Position numbers and translations under genes: made by a program. Below, one piece after another: positions 56,143-64,000 of a stretch of 64,000 nucleotides of DNA. Numbering within the stretch: position 1 is the stretch's first letter; each line of letters opens with the position of its first letter. This DNA is from Ignavibacteriota bacterium (lineage in GTDB: Bacteria > Bacteroidota > Ignavibacteria > Ignavibacteriales > Ignavibacteriaceae): assembly GCA_013285425.1 (NCBI GenBank), contig CP053447.1:440001-504000 (forward strand), read 5' to 3'. The notes under the pieces are model-generated. The model worked only from the letters and a program-made list of their open reading frames with translations. It ran no database searches and was not told the origin of the DNA.

Positions 56143-57078
56143 ATGATAGAGAAAATCTTGGCTCAGGAAAAAATTATTGAAATAAATTCACTTGTAAAAG
56201 ACTTTAAAAAATTACGCGCGGTTAATAATCTCAATTTGTCAGTCTATAAGGGTGATGTGTTTGGTTTCCTGGGACCTAATGGTGCCGGTAAAAGCACAAC
56301 AATACGAATGTTACTATCACTTATCAGACAGACTTCAGGTAATATTAATCTCTTTGGAAACCCGATTAGTTCTGATAGAAAAAATATTCTTGCGAAAATC
56401 GGAGCAATAGTTGAGAAGCCTGATTTTTATGGTTATTTATCGGCTTATAAGAACTTAGAAATACTTGGTAAACTTACTGGTAAGGAAATATCCAAAAGTA
56501 AAATTATGCAGGTTCTTGAATTAGTAGGTTTAGATAGTCGATTTGATAGTAAAGTGAAAACTTTTTCGCACGGAATGAAACAAAGACTTGGTTTAGCACA
56601 ATCATTACTGCACGACCCGGAATTAATAATACTTGATGAACCAACTACAGGACTTGATCCGCAGGGTATGAAGGAAATTCGTGATTTGATAACATATCTG
56701 AGCAAAGAAAAAGGAAAAACATTATTTCTGTCATCACATATTCTTCATGAAGTAGAACTTGTCGCTAACCGGATGATAATTATAAATAAAGGGTCTGCTA
56801 AAGTAGAAGGTGATGTTAAAGATTTACTGAATGCAAAAAAGTTAAAAGTTTCGTTTGAAGTAGATGATGAACAGAGGGTTAAAGAACTGATTTGGCAATC
56901 GGGATGGAAAGAAAAATTCGAGTCAAATACCAAATCGGTTTTTATTTTTTCTCTTGAAAATCATGAAATATCACAACTGAATAAATACCTGGTCGATAAT
57001 AATATTTCCATTAGTGCTGTAATTCCAAAGCGTTCTTTGGAAGATTATTTCTTAAAAATAACCGAAGAGGCTTCCTGA
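56143..57078 (+). CDS. ABC transporter ATP-binding protein (ABC-2 type)
   Basis: A 311-residue ATPase. Walker A GPNGAGKST is at residues 44-52, the signature motif FSHGMKQRLGLAQ near 144, Walker B LIILDEPTTGLD near 160, and the switch histidine in LFLSSHILHE near 195. The C-terminal ~80-residue extension is typical of ABC-2 exporters. It has no clear ribosome binding site. Its stop overlaps the permease start by one base. Confidence 0.92.
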   Translation: MIEKILAQEKIIEINSLVKDFKKLRAVNNLNLSVYKGDVFGFLGPNGAGKSTTIRMLLSLIRQTSGNINLFGNPISSDRKNILAKIGAIVEKPDFYGYLSAYKNLEILGKLTGKEISKSKIMQVLELVGLDSRFDSKVKTFSHGMKQRLGLAQSLLHDPELIILDEPTTGLDPQGMKEIRDLITYLSKEKGKTLFLSSHILHEVELVANRMIIINKGSAKVEGDVKDLLNAKKLKVSFEVDDEQRVKELIWQSGWKEKFESNTKSVFIFSLENHEISQLNKYLVDNNISISAVIPKRSLEDYFLKITEEAS

Positions 57079-57917
57079 TGCTGACTCTTGTTCAAATTGA
57101 GTTATACAAAATTTTTAAGAAATGGCGAACCTACATAGGATTTATTGCAATTGGTGTTCTTGTTCTTGTAATTCAAATAGCCTTTAAATATGAAGGGCAG
57201 GACACAATAAATTATTTCACCCGAAATATAAGGCAGTCGTTTGTTTTTGTAGGCAATCTTCTCAATGGATATCTGGTTGCTTTTTTAATAATGAATAGTC
57301 TTGCAATACATATACCCTTTTTAATCACACTTGTAGCAGGGGATTTATTAGCCGGAGAAGCCACTGCCGGTACCTACCGGATGATTTTAACCAGACCGGT
57401 TTCCAGAACTCAGATTATTTTTTCAAAGTTTATCGCCGGAATTATTTATACTGCTCTGTTAATTCTTTGGCTGGCTGTAAGCAGTTTGGCAGCCGGACTT
57501 TTAGTCTTTGGTACGGGTGAACTTTTGGTTTTAAATAATCAGATAATAATTATTTTTGAGCAGTCTGATATTCTCTGGAGATTTTTAGCTGCATACGGTT
57601 TTGCTGCTTTATGTATGTCGGTTGTTACTGCTCTTGCATTTCTTTTTTCTTCGATGGTTGAAAACGCGATTGGTCCTATAATAAGCACTATGGCAGTAAT
57701 TATTGTTTTTGTCATTCTTTCAGCACTTAATATAGAATTCTTTCAGAATATTAAGCCCTATTTTTTTACCAATTACTTGCTTTCATGGAAACTATTCTTT
57801 GATGACCCTGTCGATTTAAGTGAAGTTTTAAAAGCTATTACTGTGATGTTAATACATATTATCTTCTTTTTTTCATTAACATTATTTTTATTTAGACGAA
57901 AAGATATTTTATCTTAA
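57078..57917 (+). CDS. ABC transporter permease (ABC-2 type)
   Basis: A 279-residue membrane protein with six predicted helices, and the motif ATAGTYRMILTRPVSRTQII in the loop after helix 2, typical of ABC-2 permeases (ABC-2 family 2). It is translationally coupled to the ATPase. The substrate is unknown; the next gene encodes a LolA-like protein, which suggests an envelope-related substrate. Confidence 0.88.
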   Translation: MLTLVQIELYKIFKKWRTYIGFIAIGVLVLVIQIAFKYEGQDTINYFTRNIRQSFVFVGNLLNGYLVAFLIMNSLAIHIPFLITLVAGDLLAGEATAGTYRMILTRPVSRTQIIFSKFIAGIIYTALLILWLAVSSLAAGLLVFGTGELLVLNNQIIIIFEQSDILWRFLAAYGFAALCMSVVTALAFLFSSMVENAIGPIISTMAVIIVFVILSALNIEFFQNIKPYFFTNYLLSWKLFFDDPVDLSEVLKAITVMLIHIIFFFSLTLFLFRRKDILS

Positions 57918-57925
57918 AAGAGGTT

Positions 57926-58621
57926 ATGATGAAGATTATTTTTTTCTTTTTGTTGATATCCAATCAGATATTTTCTCAATCCAAAAACCCCGAAGAAATT
58001 CTAAAGCACGTTGCTGATAATTTTAATAAGGTTAAAGACTATACTGCTGAAATTAGTATTAAGGTTAATGTTGAGTTTATTAAAGTACCGGAAGCGAAAG
58101 CAAAAATATTCTTTAAGCAGCCCGATAAAGTTCACTTAAAGTCAGATGGATTTGCAATGCTGCCTAAAAACGGTATGGAGTTTTCACCAACTTCACTGAT
58201 AAATACAAAGCATACAGCAATTTATGAAAATGATGTTTTACTGGACGGAATAAAAACATCAGTAGTAAAAATTATTCCGCTTGGTAATCAGGATGATATT
58301 ATACTTTCGACTTTGTGGATTGATCAGGATAAACAACTTATCCGAAAGGTTGAATCGACAACAAAAACTAATGGCATTTTTGTTATTGATTTTTCTTATT
58401 CAGATGATTTTAAATATCCGCTTCCTGAGGAAATAGTTTTTTCTTTTAATACAGATAAAATGAACATACCATTAAATATCAACGACGATTCAACAACAGA
58501 AAAACCAAAAAAGAAAAACGGTAAACCTGATGGAATAACCAAAGGCAGAGTTATTGTTAAGTACTCAAATTATGAAGTGAATAAAGGCATTCCTGATTCT
58601 GTTTTTGAAAAGAAAAATTAG
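57926..58621 (+). CDS. outer-membrane lipoprotein-sorting (LolA-like) protein
   Basis: A 231-residue secreted protein with a short signal peptide (MKIIFFFLLISNQIFSQ). The mature part (PEEILKHVADNFNKVKDYTA, IFFKQPDKVHLKS, LSTLWIDQDKQLIRKVE) follows the LolA/LolB-like beta fold of periplasmic lipoprotein carriers. There are two in-frame ATGs at 57926 and 57929; AGAGG lies closer to the first. It follows the ABC permease by eight bases and is probably in the same operon. Confidence 0.75.
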   Translation: MMKIIFFFLLISNQIFSQSKNPEEILKHVADNFNKVKDYTAEISIKVNVEFIKVPEAKAKIFFKQPDKVHLKSDGFAMLPKNGMEFSPTSLINTKHTAIYENDVLLDGIKTSVVKIIPLGNQDDIILSTLWIDQDKQLIRKVESTTKTNGIFVIDFSYSDDFKYPLPEEIVFSFNTDKMNIPLNINDDSTTEKPKKKNGKPDGITKGRVIVKYSNYEVNKGIPDSVFEKKN

Positions 58622-58706
58622 TAATCAGTAATGATTCTTATTTTCTCTTTTCACCTCAAAATTATAATAGCAAAAAGAATTTCAGATATCTGAGTTTAAC
58701 TGTGTA

Positions 58707-59966
58707 TCACTGAACAAATTTTTTAATAACAACCGAAGTATTATGTCCGCCAAATCCGAATGCATTGCTAAGGGCATAATTAACTATTCTATCCTGAGGT
58801 TTATTAAACGTATAATTTAGATCGCATTCAGGATCCGGATTTACAAAATTAATAGTAGGCGGTATTCTGTCGTTGACAACAGCGAGGATTGATGCAATAG
58901 CTTCCACAGCACCGGCAGCACCGAGTAAATGTCCGGTCATACTTTTTGTAGATGATAAATTCATCTTGTATGCATGATCTCCAAATACTTTTTTAAGTGC
59001 TTTAGTTTCGCCAATATCACCTAAAGGAGTGGAAGTGCCATGCATATTTACATAATCAATTTCAGTTGGATTTATATTTGCCTGTTTAATTGCCATTTCC
59101 ATAGATAAAACCGCACCGGTTCCTTCAGGATGAGGAGCAGTAATGTGATGTGCATCGGCAGATAAACCAGCACCTACTATCTCACAATAGATTTTAGCAT
59201 TTCTTTTCAAAGCGTGATCAAGTTCTTCCAGAATTAAAGCTCCGCTTCCTTCGCCCATTACAAATCCATCCCGTGTTGCATCAAATGGTCTGCTTGCTGT
59301 TTCAGGAGAATCGTTACGTGTTGAGAGAGCCCGGTTTGCATTAAATCCCCCGATTCCTAATTCATTAATTGAAGCTTCACTTCCGCCTGTAACCATTACA
59401 TCAGCCATTCCGGATTTTATAAGCAGATAACTATCAATCATATTATTGTTGCCGGTTGCACAGGCTGAAACAGTACAATAATTGGGACCACGAAAACCAT
59501 ATTGCATTGAAATATGACCGGCAGCAATATCCGGTATAAGCATAGGAATAAAGAAAGGTGAAATCCTTCCGGGTCCTTGTTCACGATTTATAACTGCCTG
59601 ATCATAGAATGTCTGAATACCGCCAATACCGCTTCCGAAAATAACTCCGGTTTTATTCTTCTCTTCTTCTGAAAGAGATTCAGGATTAAGATTACTGTCA
59701 TCAACAGCTTGCTTTGCAGCTACCAGAGCATACTGAGCAAATGGGTCTAATCTTCTTGCAGTTTTTCTGTCCAGAAAATTACCAACATCAAATCCTTTCA
59801 ATTCACATGCAAATTTGGTTTCAACTTTTGAGGTATCAAATTGTTTTATCATCGCTGAACCACTTTTTGATTCCATCATTCCGTTCCAAAATTCATTTAC
59901 AGTTAATCCGATAGGCGTTAAAGCACCAAGTCCTGTTACTACAACCCGTCTTTCACGATTAGCCAT
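58707..59966 (-). CDS. fabF: beta-ketoacyl-ACP synthase II
   Basis: A 419-residue condensing enzyme of fatty acid elongation. The catalytic cysteine is at about residue 169 (TVSACATG), with active-site histidines in HGTSTPLGD near 309 and TGHLLGAAGAVEA near 347. GFGGHNTSV at the end is typical. AGAGGAAC precedes the ATG. acpP, normally just upstream, is not adjacent. Confidence 0.97.
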   Translation of the reverse strand: MANRERRVVVTGLGALTPIGLTVNEFWNGMMESKSGSAMIKQFDTSKVETKFACELKGFDVGNFLDRKTARRLDPFAQYALVAAKQAVDDSNLNPESLSEEEKNKTGVIFGSGIGGIQTFYDQAVINREQGPGRISPFFIPMLIPDIAAGHISMQYGFRGPNYCTVSACATGNNNMIDSYLLIKSGMADVMVTGGSEASINELGIGGFNANRALSTRNDSPETASRPFDATRDGFVMGEGSGALILEELDHALKRNAKIYCEIVGAGLSADAHHITAPHPEGTGAVLSMEMAIKQANINPTEIDYVNMHGTSTPLGDIGETKALKKVFGDHAYKMNLSSTKSMTGHLLGAAGAVEAIASILAVVNDRIPPTINFVNPDPECDLNYTFNKPQDRIVNYALSNAFGFGGHNTSVVIKKFVQ

Positions 59967-60017
59967 TTGTTCCTCTTTTTATTTTAGAAAATTGTTTCTT
60001 TGGAAATTTTTGTTCTG

Positions 60018-60045
60018 CAAAAATAATGAAAAATGTTTTAAGCAA
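60018..60045 (-). promoter_or_regulatory. possible promoter of fabF
   Basis: Minus strand: TATTTTTG (60018-60025), fitting TAnnTTTG, with TTG at 60043-60045, 17 bases upstream. The spacing is shorter than the N20 in the best promoters of the window. A start near 60011 would leave a 45-base leader. Confidence 0.4.
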
Positions 60046-60093
60046 GATTATAGATTGATAGAAGAAATTGATTAATTTGACAACAATTATTCG

Positions 60094-60561
60094 CTAAAAC
60101 TTATCTGAAGTTAATCTAAAAATCTTCCATTCATCTAAAGGTTCAGCTCCAATTTTTTTATATATCTCAATTGCAGATACATTCCAATCCAATACAGACC
60201 ACTCAACTCTGCCATAATCTCTTTGTTTTGCAATAGATATAATTTTCTTTAATAAAGATTTACCAATTCCTTTGCCTCGGTAATCGGGTAATACGAAAAG
60301 ATCCTCAAGATAAATTCCTGCTTTACCCAAAAAGGTTGAATAATTTTTAAAAAACAGTGCATAACCAACTGCTTTGCCTTCAAACTCAGCAATTAAAACT
60401 TCAATAAATTGATCATTACCGAAGATAGATTGTTTTATTTTTTCTTCAGTGGTTATAACTTTATCCGATAATTTCTCATACTCAGCTAATTGTCTGATAA
60501 GCGAGAAGATTATTGGTGTATCTGATTTCTCAGCAAAGCGGATAATAAGATTGTTTGTCAT
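60094..60561 (-). CDS. GNAT-family N-acetyltransferase
   Basis: A 155-residue protein. The acetyl-CoA-binding signature LFVLPDYRGKGIGKSLLKKI near residue 90 and the C-terminal SVLDWNVSAIEIYKKIGAEP are typical of GNAT enzymes close to diamine N-acetyltransferases (SAT-like). It is the last gene of a three-gene minus-strand operon, its ATG one base after the preceding stop. The acceptor substrate is unknown. Confidence 0.88.
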   Translation of the reverse strand: MTNNLIIRFAEKSDTPIIFSLIRQLAEYEKLSDKVITTEEKIKQSIFGNDQFIEVLIAEFEGKAVGYALFFKNYSTFLGKAGIYLEDLFVLPDYRGKGIGKSLLKKIISIAKQRDYGRVEWSVLDWNVSAIEIYKKIGAEPLDEWKIFRLTSDKF

Positions 60562-60562
60562 A

Positions 60563-61297
60563 TTATTCGGTACTGAAAGGTAAATCTTCTGACAATATAT
60601 CCTTTATTTTATCGAATGAAATCTCGGCGGTAATTTCACCCATAGCATAAGGTCCGATCTCATAAGGGTCAAATTGTAAAACCAAAGCTCCGGGAATTAT
60701 ATAAAAATCCTGATCTTCAGAGATAACAATTTCGTTTTCGAACAAGCCGGCTTCAAATAAAGAATTTGCCTGATATTTTTCCAGTATTGCTTCTTCGCAT
60801 TCGTAAGCTAAAAGGTCAAGTTTGCCGGGTTGGACAATATCTGCAAGTGAAAGAAATGAACCATCTGAAAGATTAATATTATATCCCACCGCAAAATAAT
60901 TTCCATGAGCTCCACCGGTAAATTGATAATGGTTAAGAACTATGCTTACAAAATCTTTTGAATTATAAAAGACTTCAAAGCCTGTTTCAAAACTATATTG
61001 CATAGGATATTGTTCATCAAAAAATACAGTAGTATCAGAGACCATTTCATTATACCATGCAATTGATTGCTTAAATTCATCTTCAAGTGCAATGTTTATT
61101 CTATTTATTACTTCAGAGTTATTAACATTTAGAATAAAAGGATAATCAATATTTATCCATATACTACTATCGCTTTTGCTGTTTGAATAATTTCTGCTTT
61201 CTATGATTACAGAATCAGCCGCAGAATAAGAATCAAGAACAGGATATGAAACAGAGCAAAAAATAAAAGCAGATAATATTATTGTTAAAGATTTCAT
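60563..61297 (-). CDS. exported DUF3298-like protein
   Basis: A 244-residue protein with an N-terminal signal peptide (about residues 1-20). The central segment FTGGAHGNYFAVGYNINLSDGSFLSLADI is characteristic of DUF3298 domains found in RsiV-like and secreted lysozyme-binding or envelope proteins. No anti-sigma part is present, so it is not an RsiV orthologue. It lies between the PAP2 and GNAT genes with single-base gaps (stop, t, ATG). Confidence 0.75.
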   Translation of the reverse strand: MKSLTIILSAFIFCSVSYPVLDSYSAADSVIIESRNYSNSKSDSSIWINIDYPFILNVNNSEVINRINIALEDEFKQSIAWYNEMVSDTTVFFDEQYPMQYSFETGFEVFYNSKDFVSIVLNHYQFTGGAHGNYFAVGYNINLSDGSFLSLADIVQPGKLDLLAYECEEAILEKYQANSLFEAGLFENEIVISEDQDFYIIPGALVLQFDPYEIGPYAMGEITAEISFDKIKDILSEDLPFSTE

Positions 61298-61298
61298 A

Positions 61299-61889
61299 TT
61301 ATTTGAACCTTTCAGAATTCTGAGATTCAGACTTCTTTAATTTATTTTGTTCAATAAGTTTAATAATTCTTAAAATAATTTCAGCAAAAATATAACCAAA
61401 TAAAGCTCCGATTAAAGCACCGCCCAAAATATCCGAAGGATAATGTAATCCAAGGTACACTCTTGAAACAGAAACCAGAAAAGCAGTTGTAAACAATGCC
61501 CATTTAAGATTTGGATACAGACGGTAAAAGAACATTGCAGCTGCAAAATTATTTAAAGCGTGATTTGAAGGGAAGGAAAATGTACCGGTTGAACCAATTG
61601 GTAAGATTACATCAGTCAAAACTGAAAATGGTCTTGGTCTGGCGATAATATCTTTAAGAACCCTGTAGCCCAACTGATCAGTTACAATTACAAGTAAAAT
61701 TACACCTATTACTGCCAGCTTTCCTTTTATTCCGCCTTTAAAGAAACTGAGGCTTAGCAGGATTACATAGGTGATATACCAATTGTTTACATTGGTTATT
61801 ATCGAGAAGAATTTATCCAGAAATCCGGCTGATAAAGAATGATTTATTAAATAAAATATTGCCAGATCAATTGAATATAAAAAATCCAT
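61299..61889 (-). CDS. PAP2-family membrane phosphatase
   Basis: A 196-residue inner-membrane protein with about five to six helices. The three phosphatase motifs are present: KDIIARPRP (near 75), PSNHALNNFA (near 104; SNH in place of the more common SGH) and SRVYLGLHYPSDILGG (near 141). Members act on undecaprenyl pyrophosphate, phosphatidic acid or similar lipids; the substrate is not deducible. First gene of the three-gene operon ending in GNAT. Confidence 0.9.
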   Translation of the reverse strand: MDFLYSIDLAIFYLINHSLSAGFLDKFFSIITNVNNWYITYVILLSLSFFKGGIKGKLAVIGVILLVIVTDQLGYRVLKDIIARPRPFSVLTDVILPIGSTGTFSFPSNHALNNFAAAMFFYRLYPNLKWALFTTAFLVSVSRVYLGLHYPSDILGGALIGALFGYIFAEIILRIIKLIEQNKLKKSESQNSERFK

Positions 61890-61957
61890 TTAAAAATATT
61901 TTTAATTTTTGCTGCTATAAAATAGAGATGATAAATCAATTTTTCATAAAAATTATG

Positions 61958-61965
61958 TAGATTTG
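61958..61965 (+). promoter_or_regulatory. possible -7 element before the histidine kinase
   Basis: TAGATTTG fits TAnnTTTG and would start transcription near 61972, about 15 bases before the ATG. No clear -33 box is at the expected place. Confidence 0.35.
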
Positions 61966-61986
61966 AAAAAACATTATGAGTAAAAA

Positions 61987-64000
61987 ATGAAAAACAACAA
62001 AACAGTTGTTGGATTCATCTTTAACCCTAATATACCATTTCTGAAAGAGAGGTATAATCAGATCAGGGAAGAAACTGGAAAATATTTAGTTACACCGCTT
62101 AAAGTTATTGCTTTGATGGTAGCAATCTCCGGAATCTTTGCAATGATTTTTGAAGTAAGACATTATTCTGAATTTACTGTTCAGATATACTTTGTAAGAT
62201 TATTAGCCACGTTAGTTGCGTTTTTAATACTGGTATTTCTGAACACAGAAAGAGCAACAAAATATACTATACCTTTAGTCCATATCTTGTTGTTAACCAT
62301 AATTGGTTCAACCGGAGTAATGATTTTGCTGATACCAAAATCTCTTATAGTGAACTCGCAAATAGTTGGTCTGATGATTTTTACCTCAGCAATGTTTCTT
62401 AATTGGGAAATAAAAAACCAGATACTCGTTGCTATTTATTACAACATTGTTTTTGCCGTAGCAATTCTTTTTAACGATCAGAAAATTTATTTTCTTCCTA
62501 ATATGTTTGAATCTCTGATTTTTGTGCTGTTCCTAAGTCTGCTTTCTGTAGTTGGCAGTGCAATAAATTTCAGGATGCGTTTGGAAGTTGCTAAGAATGC
62601 GCTAAAAGTGGAAGAATCCGAAAAGAAATTCAGGTCAATATTTGATAATTCTTCTGATGGCATTTTTCAATCAACTCCGGAAGGTGAATTTATCACAGCA
62701 AATACATCACTGGTTAAAATGTTCGGTTATGATAAACTTGACGATTTAATTATAACCCGCATTCCTGATTACTATAAAGATAAATCAGACAGGGAAAAAT
62801 TATTAAAGATAGTTAAGCAATATGGTTTTGCAGAGAATTATGTTTCCAGGATGTTAGATAAAGATAAAAAAGAACTGATTGTCAGGATGAATGTTAAAGC
62901 AGTAAGAGATAATGGCTCGGATAAATTTTATCTTGAAGGTACCCTGCGCGATATAACAGAAGAGTTTACTACTTTGGAAAAAAGACGTCAGGCTGAAATT
63001 GAACTTAAAGCTGAAAAGGAAAAGTCTGATGCTCTTGCCAAAGAAGCTATGAAGCTAAGTACAGCAAAAAGCCGTTTCCTCGCAAATATGAGCCACGAAA
63101 TCCGGACACCAATGAACGGAATAATCGGATTTTTATCTTTGATTGAAAATGAATCTTACAATAATCCGGATGAGTTAAAACAGTTTATTCATAGTGCTAA
63201 AATATCTGCCGAATCGTTATTGGAGACAATTAATGCAGTGCTTGATCTTTCTAAAATTGAAGCTGGTAAAATAGAACTGGAGAAACTGAATTTTAATTTA
63301 AAGAAGATAATCAGTCAGGCAGTATCTATTGTTACTCCAAAGTCCAAAGAAAAACAGTTATCAATACATACTGATATCCCTGAAGATATAGACCTTAACT
63401 TTGTGGGCGATCCAACAAGAATCCGGCAAATCTATCTGAATCTTCTCAGCAATGCAGTTAAGTTTACGAATGATGGCGAAATCAAAATAAAAATAAATGT
63501 TGATGAAACAGACAAAGATAAAGTTAAGATAAGTTCAACAATTTTTGATTCAGGAATCGGAATCCCCGCTGATAAAATTAAAGAATTATTTAAACCCTTC
63601 TCTCAGGTAACAGGACTTGAAGGAAGCAGCCTTGGCGGAACTGGACTTGGGCTGGTTATCTGTAAAGAATTTACAAATCTTATGGAAGGTGATATTTCCG
63701 TTAAGAGTACCGAAGGAAAAGGAAGTCAATTTGATTTCTATATTTTTGTTAAAAGACCCTCAACCGATAAAGAGCAATTAAATAAATCAAAATCTCAGAT
63801 AGACGAAGAGTATCTTGATGAAATTCAGTTTACTGATGCTGACATAAAAAAATATAGTGCTAAAAGAAAAGGATTTAAAATTTTACTTGCCGAGGACAAT
63901 CTTATTAATCAAAAGGTTGCCATTAGAACTTTAATTTCTGCCGGTTATGATGTTGATGCTGTTATGAATGGCGAACAGGCAGTAAGAGCATTTTCGCAGT
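61987..64000 (+). CDS. hybrid sensor histidine kinase, 3' end beyond window
   Basis: At least 671 residues. About six hydrophobic helices (residues 35-200) form a membrane sensor, followed by a PAS domain (about 215-330, KKFRSIFDNSSDGIFQST), a short coiled coil, HisKA with the phosphorylated His370 in SHEIRTPMNG, and an HATPase domain with NLLSNAVKFTNDG (N box), DSGIGIP (G1) and GGTGLGLVI (G2). A receiver domain begins near 630 (ILLAEDNLINQKV, acidic pair Glu636/Asp637), and the window ends before its phosphoacceptor Asp. Signal and target are unknown. An ATG at 61977 is out of frame. Confidence 0.93.
   Translation, partial: MKNNKTVVGFIFNPNIPFLKERYNQIREETGKYLVTPLKVIALMVAISGIFAMIFEVRHYSEFTVQIYFVRLLATLVAFLILVFLNTERATKYTIPLVHILLLTIIGSTGVMILLIPKSLIVNSQIVGLMIFTSAMFLNWEIKNQILVAIYYNIVFAVAILFNDQKIYFLPNMFESLIFVLFLSLLSVVGSAINFRMRLEVAKNALKVEESEKKFRSIFDNSSDGIFQSTPEGEFITANTSLVKMFGYDKLDDLIITRIPDYYKDKSDREKLLKIVKQYGFAENYVSRMLDKDKKELIVRMNVKAVRDNGSDKFYLEGTLRDITEEFTTLEKRRQAEIELKAEKEKSDALAKEAMKLSTAKSRFLANMSHEIRTPMNGIIGFLSLIENESYNNPDELKQFIHSAKISAESLLETINAVLDLSKIEAGKIELEKLNFNLKKIISQAVSIVTPKSKEKQLSIHTDIPEDIDLNFVGDPTRIRQIYLNLLSNAVKFTNDGEIKIKINVDETDKDKVKISSTIFDSGIGIPADKIKELFKPFSQVTGLEGSSLGGTGLGLVICKEFTNLMEGDISVKSTEGKGSQFDFYIFVKRPSTDKEQLNKSKSQIDEEYLDEIQFTDADIKKYSAKRKGFKILLAEDNLINQKVAIRTLISAGYDVDAVMNGEQAVRAFSQ

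Noticed and set aside
58682-58693. 12-base palindrome TCAGATATCTGA between convergent genes
   Set aside because: Without a loop, a T-run or a repeat elsewhere there is no support for a terminator or operator.
1-64000. CRISPR arrays, insertion sequences, prophage, integrase or attachment sites
   Set aside because: No regularly spaced repeats, transposase or integrase motifs, or terminal inverted repeats were seen. The tRNA genes have no truncated duplicates nearby.

Overview
The window is AT-rich, densely coded bacterial DNA, most likely from the Bacteroidota/Chlorobiota side of the tree and in my judgement close to Ignavibacteriota. The grounds are the gene content, a small primary sigma factor that lacks region 1.1, Bacteroidota-style promoters (TTG/TTTG about 20 bases upstream of TAnnTTTG), a DUF3098-like membrane protein, and many TTG starts behind strong ribosome binding sites. 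No phage, transposon or CRISPR array is visible. Apart from a handful of small unknown genes and RNA-like elements, this is core chromosome.

Layout. 1-5.6 kb: a partial Gfo/Idh/MocA oxidoreductase, a class II aldolase, ddl, a FtsB/DivIC-like protein and rarA on the plus strand, facing dprA, a DUF3098-like gene and an unknown 83-residue gene on the minus strand. Between the last two lies what looks like a complete small RNA gene (promoter, hairpin, terminator; about 5241-5354). 6-14.5 kb: an AlaA-like aminotransferase, an M16 peptidase, three complex I genes (nuoG, nuoH, nuoI), comM and a lipoprotein. 14.8-46 kb: one nearly unbroken information-processing supercluster on the plus strand: tRNA-Tyr, tRNA-Gly, tRNA-Thr, rpmG, tRNA-Trp, secE, nusG, rplKAJL, rpoBC, then str (rpsL, rpsG, fusA, tuf), S10, spc and alpha genes through rplQ. 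It includes a tRNA-Gln between rplR and rpsE. As given, rpsL is broken by a one-base frameshift. 46-52 kb: engB, a GAF/degenerate-GGDEF protein, deoB, a 60-residue protein, a PIN-domain protein, the primary sigma factor and an NlpC/P60 lipoprotein. 52-64 kb: a class II (B12-dependent) ribonucleotide reductase, an ABC exporter with a LolA-like protein, fabF, a three-gene minus-strand operon (PAP2 phosphatase, DUF3298-like protein, GNAT acetyltransferase) and a hybrid histidine kinase cut by the window end.

How it fits together. The supercluster supplies ribosomal proteins, elongation factors, RNA polymerase core and the Sec translocon. The sigma factor at 50.4 kb is the probable partner of the TTG-N20-TATATTTG promoters, which occur with identical spacing before the tRNA cluster, the str genes and the M16 peptidase. 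Points for a second look: the candidate small RNA with C-rich loops, the rpsL frameshift, the tRNA-Gln inside the spc operon, the missing tuf copy between tRNA-Thr and tRNA-Trp, and the 60-residue/PIN pair between deoB and rpoD. All calls rest on reading the sequence; no database search was run.
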